Below, in pieces: positions 25,268 to 31,466 of a stretch of 64,000 bases of DNA; position 1 is the stretch's first letter; each line of letters starts with the position of its first letter. This DNA is from Lachnospiraceae bacterium (GTDB lineage: Bacteria; Bacillota; Clostridia; Lachnospirales; Lachnospiraceae): assembly GCA_902363445.1 (NCBI GenBank), contig CABJAB010000001.1, positions 513,472-577,471 on the forward strand, written 5' to 3'. The notes under the pieces are model-generated. The model was not told the origin of the DNA. It saw only the letters and a program-made list of their open reading frames with translations, and did no database searches. A program made the position numbers and the translations under genes.

Positions 25268-25942
25268 CTAATACAATGACGCAGATTCAATAGTACGCGT
25301 GGTTTTATATACTTGTCTGCGCCCCATGCGCGTTCTGTAATACTTGGTGACTTTTATTTTTAGTCTTATCCCGTGATTACTGCTTGCATCAACTTGGCTA
25401 TTGATTGTTCCTACAATTGTACTAATTGCACTTGCTCCTCCTCCAATGCCTTGCGCCCCTGGCACAAAAAATAGAATTGCTCCAATTACACCTGCAACAC
25501 TAGCAGCACCACCAACAATGGATTTGATTTGTGCATACGAAATATATTTTGTTTCATAACTGCTTTCTGATCTATCTGAATAAAACGAAGCTTCTGGAGA
25601 TAGTTCAGGATGTTCGCTCAAATCTATTGTCTCGCCCGTAAAAGAGGAGTATACAGTATTGGCGTTTTGATCATATTGTATGTAGTCAGTCATTCCTGTT
25701 TCAGAATTTAAAATATTGATTGTTCTGATGCCATCAGCTTCATTGACTGTGACCCAATTTTTACTATCTGCTTCATTTACCAGAAAAGTATTATCATCCA
25801 CTTTATCAATTTGAATGGCCGTCTCGGCAGAATTGTTTGTGTCTGATAGTTCTGAAGCAAAAGCTGTCATGGGAGCTTGTAAAACAAGCAGAAGTGATAA
25901 GCTAATGCCTATTGTTTTTGATGCTATTTTTGAGCTTTTCAT
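25268..25942 (-). CDS. Secreted protein with glycine-rich hydrophobic segment (candidate bacteriocin-like cargo)
   Basis: 224 residues. Sec signal peptide at about 1-29 (hydrophobic ISLSLLLVLQAPM, cleavage after AFA). The mature part has an acidic N-terminal region (about 30-125) with a strand-rich segment (IRTINILNSETGMTDYIQY and NTVYSSFTGETIDL), a hydrophobic Gly/Ala-rich stretch at about 140-178 (IVGGAASVAGVIGAILFF, then GIGGGASAISTIVG), and a basic C-terminus (RLKIKVTKYYRTRMGRR). The plan of a signal peptide, masking pro-region and membrane-active hydrophobic core followed by basic residues resembles large secreted bacteriocins. I do not recognise a characterised homologue. Followed at two bases by a small membrane-protein gene. 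Ribosome site AGGAGG. Confidence 0.65.
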   Translation of the reverse strand: MKSSKIASKTIGISLSLLLVLQAPMTAFASELSDTNNSAETAIQIDKVDDNTFLVNEADSKNWVTVNEADGIRTINILNSETGMTDYIQYDQNANTVYSSFTGETIDLSEHPELSPEASFYSDRSESSYETKYISYAQIKSIVGGAASVAGVIGAILFFVPGAQGIGGGASAISTIVGTINSQVDASSNHGIRLKIKVTKYYRTRMGRRQVYKTTRTIESASLY

Positions 25943-26124
25943 AATTAGATTCCTCCTTTAGTTAGTGTTATCTAACTAAATAATAATCCACTATAACTAA
26001 GATGTCAATATTTATTTACATTTTTGTCACACCTAAATATCGCAATATTATTCTACTGTTTCAGCCATTTTCTACAAAAGGCACATCTTACCTTTCTTCC
26101 TCTTGATTATTCAGCACAGGAAAG

Positions 26125-26187
26125 AAAAAGCCCTGTCAAGAGCCTTGCCACCACAGGTGGTGCTTTGCACTCTTTACGGGGCTTTTT
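26125..26187. terminator. Long bidirectional hairpin terminator inside the element
   Basis: Outer arms AAAAAGCCC (26125-26133) and GGGCTTTTT (26179-26187) enclose further pairing, including CCACC/GGTGG around 26149-26160. T-runs follow on both strands. It separates the XRE regulator (stop 26218) from the cargo genes. The rest of 25943-26217 is the cargo promoter region without a clear consensus. Confidence 0.8.
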
Positions 26188-26217
26188 GTTTGCGGTATCT
26201 TCCATGAAGGAGGAAAA

Positions 26218-26889
26218 TCAAAGTCCTCTGTTCCACCTGTCTTTCAGATAATCTTCACAGTCCATATTATCAAAATCTAACTGTGGCGAAGTGTCGGGTA
26301 TGTTGTTTCTGTTATCCATGTCCGCAAGTTGACGGAATATCCAGTCATCATAAGGGTCATGGTATTTATACTCTTTGGGCTGTTCTCTGTATCGGTCTAA
26401 CCCTCGCATTTCCTTATGCACTCTCATCATACGCTCCAGTTTCTGACGCTGTATCAACTGCTTGATTTCCATAAGTTCTTCCAACTCCACAACCTCATTG
26501 GTAATGTAGTTATGGATATACTGCATGAGTTTGGTAACCTTGTAAAATCTGCACTCCTGTTCATTGTCGAAAAATTCATTTTCAGACAGATAGTCCAGGG
26601 AAACATTAAAATCCTGTTCCCTCTTGATAATATCCATGATGTATGGCTCGGTGTGGTCGATATACTTCCATTCTCCCGACAACAATTCATTCGGCGTGAC
26701 ACCCAGTACATCCATAATCTTTTCCAGCGTATCAAAAGAAGGATAATTTAGTCCTCTTTCAATCTTGGAAAGGCTCTGCATATTGATACCGATTTTGTCC
26801 GCCAGTTCCTGTTGTTTCATTCCTCTGTGTTTTCTTATGGTCTGTATGTTTTCTCCTAAAAAACTGATTTTCTTTTCGTAATGCTCCAT
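26218..26889 (-). CDS. XRE-family helix-turn-helix regulator of the mobile element
   Basis: 223 residues. HTH_3 domain at about 12-68 (LGENIQTIRKHRGMKQQELA, then QSLSKIERGLNYPSFDTL). The C-terminal 150 residues are charged and helical with a His/Tyr/Asp-rich tail, and show no second domain I recognise. Similar-sized XRE proteins upstream of Rep_trans genes are usual in Tn916-like elements and act as repressors or antirepressors of the transfer/excision genes (family knowledge). It is divergent from the Rep gene, the two sharing the 465-base region 26890-27354. Ribosome site GAAAGGAG. Confidence 0.8.
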   Translation of the reverse strand: MEHYEKKISFLGENIQTIRKHRGMKQQELADKIGINMQSLSKIERGLNYPSFDTLEKIMDVLGVTPNELLSGEWKYIDHTEPYIMDIIKREQDFNVSLDYLSENEFFDNEQECRFYKVTKLMQYIHNYITNEVVELEELMEIKQLIQRQKLERMMRVHKEMRGLDRYREQPKEYKYHDPYDDWIFRQLADMDNRNNIPDTSPQLDFDNMDCEDYLKDRWNRGL

Positions 26890-27354
26890 AACTTAGTATA
26901 ACCGCTCCTTTCGTTGCTTTTATTGGTATTTATAAGCATATCATACTTAATATATATCGAAAAGTCAACAAAAACTTCTTGACAAGTAATTCTAATGGTG
27001 TTATTATCGTATCAGATAGAGTGATTAAGCACGCTAGGGTCAATCACACGCTTGAGTAAGCATAGAAAATATATATTTTCGCTTTGATAGCATGAATAAG
27101 CATGGACTATCAGACCGAAAATAAGGTTTCTGACTGGGGCTGTTCCGTTTAGCCACGAGCCTTACAAGGCTCGTGAGCGTTAAGAACGGGGCAGACACAG
27201 GAAGAAAGGGAACGCCTTTAGGCGTTCGTAAAGGGCGTATATGTAACACCGCCCTGCGCATACATGTCATAGTACCTAGAAACTGTGATAAATAAAGGAC
27301 AAAACATGATTTTTACCCCGCAAAAAATGGGGCATACGAAAGGAGCAATGCACT
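26890..27354. other. Non-coding control region with stem-loops; candidate oriT/single-strand origin
   Basis: 465 bases between the XRE gene and Rep. It contains a 10-bp palindrome (27154-27163/27166-27175), a 7-bp hairpin (27210-27216/27221-27227), an AGGGCG/CGCCCT hairpin (27232-27255) and a CCCC/GGGG hairpin (27316-27332) immediately before Rep. Clusters of small stem-loops ahead of a MobT/Rep_trans gene are where oriT is found in Tn916 and ICEBs1. The nick site cannot be assigned by eye. No coding frame is convincing. Confidence 0.5.
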
Positions 27355-28446
27355 ATAACTACACACAAAAATTTATCCGTTAAGATTGATTACATCAGCA
27401 TTGTATTTGATACTGTAACCGCTGAAGATGTAATCATGCACATTTTAGGTTTACCAACTGATATTTTTAATGTCTATCCGGCAAGCGTTAAATTCAAGAC
27501 GTATCAAGCACGCTGGCAGATTGGAGATATTTATGTATCGGGGGACGCAAGAAAGACAGAGGACAACCCACAGGGGCTAGGCTGTTATCTTGTTATGACT
27601 GGCAGAGGTTGTGATGATATTTTCCGTATTCTCGACAGTAGGAATTATACTTTTGGGGATATGTTCCGACGCTGTGAGCGAAGATACGGACTGGATAATT
27701 TCCATTTCACAAGACTGGATATTGCCATTGATGATAAGAACGAAAAGCCATTCTTTACCATAGAGCAGATAAAGAAGAAATGCAAAAAAGAGGAATTTAT
27801 CTCGAATAGTGAGGGCTACCACTTTGACGAAAGCAAGTTTGATGATTTCGACACCGCAAAGACCGTTTATATCGGTGCTGGTAAATCAGGATTGTCCTAC
27901 CGCTTTTATGATAAAGATAAGGAAGTCTGTTCAAAACATAATAAGACACTTGATGAAGTCGGCAGTTGGAAACGGACAGAAATGCAACTACGTGATGATA
28001 AGGCTCATGCTTTTGCCATGACATTCAAAGACAGACCGCTGGAACTTGGGGAACTGGCTTTCGGACTGCTGGCAAGCAACCTACGCTTTGTCGTGCCAAA
28101 CAGAAATGAAAGTAATAAGAGCAGATGGAAAACGTGTCGGTTTTGGGAACGCTTTTTAGGGGCTGTGAAAGTCTTAAAACTGCAAGTACCGAAACTACAT
28201 AATTCTCTTGAAGAAACACAGCAATGGCTCACAGAGGGTGGCGTGATTTCCGCTGTCAAAAGTTTTTACTTTTTAGAAGAACATGACGCATTAGGTGGAT
28301 TGGAAAAAGTGGGAACTATGCTTGATAAAGCAAGATACAGCAATTCCCTTTCCAGTAAACTAACCGCCCACTTACAGAGGATAGACCGCACCGACCTTAT
28401 CCCCTATATCCAGTATGACACGAAACATGGGAAAGGGGGTATCTGA
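27355..28446 (+). CDS. Rep_trans family replication initiator / MobT-like relaxase (Tn916 Orf20-related)
   Basis: Protein-like coding clearly extends upstream of the first in-frame ATG (27436), giving [20 protein letters not shown] before MHILGLP. The best start by ribosome-site spacing (AAGGAG at about 27340-27345) is the codon at 27355, which is ATA; no ATG/GTG/TTG exists in frame before 27436. Full length from 27355 is 363 residues. The Rep_trans fold (RCR-initiator-like, also the Tn916/ICEBs1 relaxases) is visible in [30 protein letters not shown] and [13 protein letters not shown], followed by [13 protein letters not shown]. It nicks the element's origin for rolling-circle replication and transfer. 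The stop overlaps xis (TGATG). Confidence 0.82.
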   Translation: MTTHKNLSVKIDYISIVFDTVTAEDVIMHILGLPTDIFNVYPASVKFKTYQARWQIGDIYVSGDARKTEDNPQGLGCYLVMTGRGCDDIFRILDSRNYTFGDMFRRCERRYGLDNFHFTRLDIAIDDKNEKPFFTIEQIKKKCKKEEFISNSEGYHFDESKFDDFDTAKTVYIGAGKSGLSYRFYDKDKEVCSKHNKTLDEVGSWKRTEMQLRDDKAHAFAMTFKDRPLELGELAFGLLASNLRFVVPNRNESNKSRWKTCRFWERFLGAVKVLKLQVPKLHNSLEETQQWLTEGGVISAVKSFYFLEEHDALGGLEKVGTMLDKARYSNSLSSKLTAHLQRIDRTDLIPYIQYDTKHGKGGI

Positions 28447-28649
28447 TGAATAACAACGATATTCCTGTATGGGAAAAATACACCCTTACCATTGAAGAAG
28501 CGTCAAAGTATTTCCGTATCGGAGAAAACAAGTTAAGACGATTGGCAGAGGAAAACAAGGACGCTGGCTGGCTCATTATGAATGGCAACCGCATACAGAT
28601 TAAACGCCAACAGTTTGAAAAGGTCATTGATAAATTGGACGCAATCTAA
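28446..28649 (+). CDS. xis: Excisionase (Tn916 Xis-like)
   Basis: 67 residues, the exact length of Tn916 Xis. The winged-helix motif [19 protein letters not shown] and the C-terminal [21 protein letters not shown] are characteristic. It binds near the element ends and favours Int-driven excision. Start overlaps the Rep stop. It is followed by a hairpin and then int. Confidence 0.95.
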   Translation: MNNNDIPVWEKYTLTIEEASKYFRIGENKLRRLAEENKDAGWLIMNGNRIQIKRQQFEKVIDKLDAI

Positions 28650-28656
28650 TGCAAAT

Positions 28657-28700
28657 GAGCCTTGTATGTGTTATGATGAACACAAGTCATATCAAGGCTC
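28657..28700 (+). promoter_or_regulatory. Hairpin between xis and int (possible attenuator)
   Basis: GAGCCTTG (28657-28664) pairs with CAAGGCTC (28693-28700) around an inner TGTGTT/AACACA stem, followed by TTTCC. It sits directly before the int ribosome site (GGAAAGGAG) and could limit read-through from xis into int. Confidence 0.5.
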
Positions 28701-28727
28701 TTTCCAACAAGGAAAGGAGCAGACACC

Positions 28728-29921
28728 ATGAAAGAAAAAAGACGGGATAGCAAAGGACGTATCCTGCATACTGGAGAGAGCCAACGAACAGACGGAAAAT
28801 ACTTATATAAATATGTGGACGCATTTGGAAACACAAAATATGTGTATGCTTGGAGATTGACACCCACAGACCCGACACCAAAGGGAAAACGGGAAAAATC
28901 CTCACTTCGAGAACTGGAACAGCAGATAAGACGGGATATTGAGGACGGTATCGACAGCACAGGCAAGAAAATGACGCTTTGCCAACTCTACGCCAAACAG
29001 AACGCACAGAGGGCAAACGTGAAGAAAAGCACACAGAAACAACGGGAACAGCTCATGCGGTTATTGAAAGAGGACAAGCTGGGTGCTAGGAGCATTGATA
29101 CAATCAAACCCTCTGACGCTAAAGAATGGGCGTTACGCATGAAAGACAAAGGCTTTTCCTACAATACCATTAACAACCATAAACGCTCGTTAAAAGCGTC
29201 ATTCTACATAGCCATTCAAGATGATTATGTAAGGAAAAATCCCTTTGATTTCAAGTTAAGTGAAGTCCTAGAAAATGATACCAAAGAGAAAGTAGCATTG
29301 ACAGAGGAACAGGAACAAGCCTTATTATCATTCATCAAGACGGACAACGTGTATCATAAGTATTATGATGATGTGCTGATACTGTTAAAGACAGGACTTC
29401 GTATCTCGGAACTGTGCGGACTGACAATCATGGACGTTGATTTTATCCATGAAGTAGTGGTTATCGACCACCAGTTATTAAAGAGCAAGGAACAGGGCTA
29501 TTATATTGAAACGCCTAAGACAAAAAGCGGAATAAGGCAAGTACCATTAAGCAGAGAAACGATACAGGCATTTCAACGGGTTATGAAGAAACGCCCAAAG
29601 GCAGAACCATTTGTGATAGACGGACGGGGCAACTTTCTATTTGTCAATCATAAAGGCAAGCCTAAAGTTGCGATTGATTACAATATGCTTTTTGTCCGTA
29701 TGGTAAAGAAATACAACAAGCACCATAAGGATAACCCCTTGCCACATATCACACCGCATACACTACGCCATACGTTCTGTACAAGACTGGCAAGCAAGAA
29801 CATGAACCCGAAAGATTTACAGTATATCATGGGACATTCAAATATCAGTATCACAATGAACTGGTACGCTCATGCGTCCATAGATACTGCAAAATCAGAG
29901 GTTCAGCGTCTAATCGCATAA
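28728..29921 (+). CDS. int: Tyrosine recombinase integrase, Tn916 family
   Basis: 397 residues, close to Tn916 Int (about 405). An N-terminal arm-binding domain (about 1-75, KYLYKYVDAFGNTKYVYAW), SAM-like core-binding domain (about 85-175), then the catalytic domain: Arg in LLKTGLRISELCGL, His-x2-Arg in PHTLRHTFCTR, His in MGHSNISITM and the nucleophilic Tyr in NWYAHAS. All catalytic residues are intact, so the element should still be able to excise if its ends are intact. Direct repeats matching those near the left end lie 7 bases after the stop. Confidence 0.96.
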   Translation: MKEKRRDSKGRILHTGESQRTDGKYLYKYVDAFGNTKYVYAWRLTPTDPTPKGKREKSSLRELEQQIRRDIEDGIDSTGKKMTLCQLYAKQNAQRANVKKSTQKQREQLMRLLKEDKLGARSIDTIKPSDAKEWALRMKDKGFSYNTINNHKRSLKASFYIAIQDDYVRKNPFDFKLSEVLENDTKEKVALTEEQEQALLSFIKTDNVYHKYYDDVLILLKTGLRISELCGLTIMDVDFIHEVVVIDHQLLKSKEQGYYIETPKTKSGIRQVPLSRETIQAFQRVMKKRPKAEPFVIDGRGNFLFVNHKGKPKVAIDYNMLFVRMVKKYNKHHKDNPLPHITPHTLRHTFCTRLASKNMNPKDLQYIMGHSNISITMNWYAHASIDTAKSEVQRLIA

Positions 29922-29927
29922 GAAGTA

Positions 29928-29955
29928 TTTACCACGATTTTAACCACGCTTGATA
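29928..29955. repeat. Right arm-type direct repeat of the element
   Basis: TTTACCACGATTTTA (29928-29942) followed by ACCACGCTTGA, the same order and orientation as the copy at 24950-24974. Confidence 0.6.
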
Positions 29956-30009
29956 GCGAAAATATAAGAAGATAGACCTAGATATGTGAGGTTTACCATA
30001 AAAGAAAAA

Positions 30010-30053
30010 TGCCCGTAGAGCCGATAAAATAAGGCTTTGCGGACATTTAAGAA
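30010..30053. terminator. Imperfect hairpin after int, near the element's right end
   Basis: AAATGCCCGTAGAGCC pairs imperfectly with GGCTTTGCGGACATTT (30010-30025 with 30034-30050 approximately). The tail is not T-rich on the plus strand, so termination is uncertain. The rest of 29922-30286 holds the element end, the orphaned promoter and the ROK promoter. Confidence 0.45.
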
Positions 30054-30118
30054 GATATAAAAAGATAGTCAAAAAGACATATATAATTTTATAAAACTAT
30101 TTTATATAATATATTAGC

Positions 30119-30147
30119 ATATTAGCATAATATTTCCAAATTGTCAA
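30119..30147 (-). promoter_or_regulatory. Orphaned consensus promoter facing the mobile element (native promoter of the sugar-alcohol operon)
   Basis: Minus strand: -35 TTGACA (30147-30142), exact 17-base spacer, -10 TAATAT (30124-30119). Start of transcription would fall at about 30112, immediately beside the proposed right terminus. It points leftward, the direction of the dehydrogenase-importer operon at 24811-20163. A direct repeat of GCTAATAT overlaps the -10 and may be part of an operator. Confidence 0.65.
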
Positions 30148-30208
30148 CTGAAAAATATATTTTTATAGGCAAAATGACTACCCCTCTTATCAAAAGGCCG
30201 AAAATCGA

Positions 30209-30236
30209 TTGCATTTCTTTTAAAATATGTTAAACT
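30209..30236 (+). promoter_or_regulatory. Candidate promoter of the ROK regulator gene
   Basis: -35 TTGCAT (30209-30214), 16-base spacer, -10 TAAACT (30231-30236). Between it and the gene is an A/T palindromic stretch (TTTTATAAAATATTTTTATAAAA, 30247-30269 approximately) that may be an autoregulatory operator. Confidence 0.5.
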
Positions 30237-30286
30237 AATAACAAGTTATTTTATAAAATATTTTTATAAAAATAGAAGGAGATATT

Positions 30287-31408
30287 ATGGCACCGATCAA
30301 TACCGCCAACATTAAGCAGTACAATCGAAATAAAATATTCCGGCTGATTGCAAGCCGGAATAAGATTTCAAAACAGGAGATCGCATATGAACTTCACATG
30401 AGCCTCCCTACCATCAGTCAAAACCTTCAGGATCTGAAAAATGCCGGGCTGATCATGGAAAACGGGGCCCTAGCCTCAAGTGTCGGGCGCAAGGCCACAG
30501 GCTTTTCCATTGTGCCGGACGCCAAAGTCGCCCTCGGCCTGGATATCACCCTAAACCATATTTCCATGGTCCTGGTGAACCTGAACGGCAGCGTGATCCA
30601 CAGTATGCCAAGGAAGCACTACCAGATCCAGGGGACAGAGGAGAGCTACCGGGAAGTCAGCCTTGAAATATCCGAATTTTTAAAGGCGTCTGGAGTGAGT
30701 CCGGACCGGGTGCTCGGAATCGGGATCTCTATACCGGGAATCATTACGGAATACGGGACTTATATTTTCCAGTCCTCTCTTCCGGTGCCCGGAAATTTCT
30801 ACGAATGTATCCGTCCGTATATTCCGTTTCCCTATACTCTGTACAATGACGCGAACTGCGGCGGCCTGGCCGAATTCTGGAGCCGTTCCGACATTGACGC
30901 CATCGCTTATCTTTCACTCAGCAATACGGTAGGCGGGTCTATCTTAATGGGAGGCGAGACTTACTTGGGCGCATCCAACCGGAGCGCTGAATTCGGCCAT
31001 GTCACCCTGGACCCCAACGGGCTCCCCTGCTACTGCGGAAAAATCGGCTGTTCCGACGCCTATTTAAACGCAAAACTTCTCTCCTCTATGGCGGGGGATA
31101 ATCTGGCCGCTTTTTTCGAGGGTCTTAAAAGCGGGAATGAATCATTCCGTCAGTGCTTTGATATTTATCTCCGGAATTTATCCATATTGATCAATAACAT
31201 CAGCATGTCGCTGGACTGTGATCTGATTCTGGGAGGATACGTAGGAATTTATCTGGAACCATACATTGAAAGGCTGAAAGAGCTGGTGAGCGCCCGTTCT
31301 ACTTTCCCCACCGACGGCTCGTACATCAAGGCCTCTTCCAAAGGGTTTGAGGCCGCCGCTGTCGGCAGCGCTCTGTATTATATTGATGAATTTATACAGC
31401 AGATCTAA
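30287..31408 (+). CDS. ROK-family transcriptional regulator
   Basis: 373 residues: N-terminal MarR-like winged HTH (about 15-75, SRNKISKQEIAYELHMSLPT) and a C-terminal ROK sugar-kinase-like domain. The sugar-binding EFGHVTLDPNG and zinc motif CYCGKIGCSDAY are intact. ROK regulators of the NagC/XylR/Mlc type sense a sugar or its phosphate and usually control neighbouring sugar genes. Its only sugar neighbours are the dehydrogenase-importer operon on the far side of the mobile element, which before insertion would have been the divergent gene. Ribosome site AGAAGGAG. Confidence 0.92.
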   Translation: MAPINTANIKQYNRNKIFRLIASRNKISKQEIAYELHMSLPTISQNLQDLKNAGLIMENGALASSVGRKATGFSIVPDAKVALGLDITLNHISMVLVNLNGSVIHSMPRKHYQIQGTEESYREVSLEISEFLKASGVSPDRVLGIGISIPGIITEYGTYIFQSSLPVPGNFYECIRPYIPFPYTLYNDANCGGLAEFWSRSDIDAIAYLSLSNTVGGSILMGGETYLGASNRSAEFGHVTLDPNGLPCYCGKIGCSDAYLNAKLLSSMAGDNLAAFFEGLKSGNESFRQCFDIYLRNLSILINNISMSLDCDLILGGYVGIYLEPYIERLKELVSARSTFPTDGSYIKASSKGFEAAAVGSALYYIDEFIQQI

Positions 31409-31428
31409 AGAATTGGAGAAAAAACAAA

Positions 31429-31465
31429 GCTGCCGCACTGATCACTCAATGCGGCAGCCCTTTTA
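31429..31465. terminator. Bidirectional terminator between ROK gene and diguanylate cyclase
   Basis: GCTGCCGCA (31429-31437) pairs with TGCGGCAGC (31450-31458), followed by CCTTTTATT on the plus strand and preceded by an A-rich stretch. The stem core is shared with the terminator at 20115-20148. Confidence 0.85.
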
Positions 31466-31466
31466 T

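Larger units (their letters stand above)
24857..30106. mobile_element. Compact Tn916-related integrative (probably mobilizable) element
   Basis: About 5.2 kb of visibly AT-richer DNA with Tn916-type Xis and Int at the right, a Rep_trans/MobT-like protein, an XRE regulator, and a two-gene cargo. Proposed ends are imperfect inverted repeats: 24858-24879 on the left and 30085-30105 on the right (about 18 of 22 matching when one is inverted). Near-identical 15-base direct repeats lie inside both ends. There are no type IV secretion, FtsK/Orf21 or tetM genes, so it could not conjugate alone; it would be an IME-like element or a decayed ICE. Exact terminal bases are inferred, not proven. It lies between the sugar-alcohol operon and the divergent ROK gene. 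Confidence 0.75.

Noticed and set aside
27348..27383. ATG at 27348 as start of Rep
   Set aside because: Only two bases from the Shine-Dalgarno sequence and it reads a TAA after 11 codons in another frame; kept only as a frameshift hypothesis.
24857..30106. Integrated prophage
   Set aside because: No capsid, tail, packaging or lysis genes; Int, Xis and Rep are all Tn916-like.
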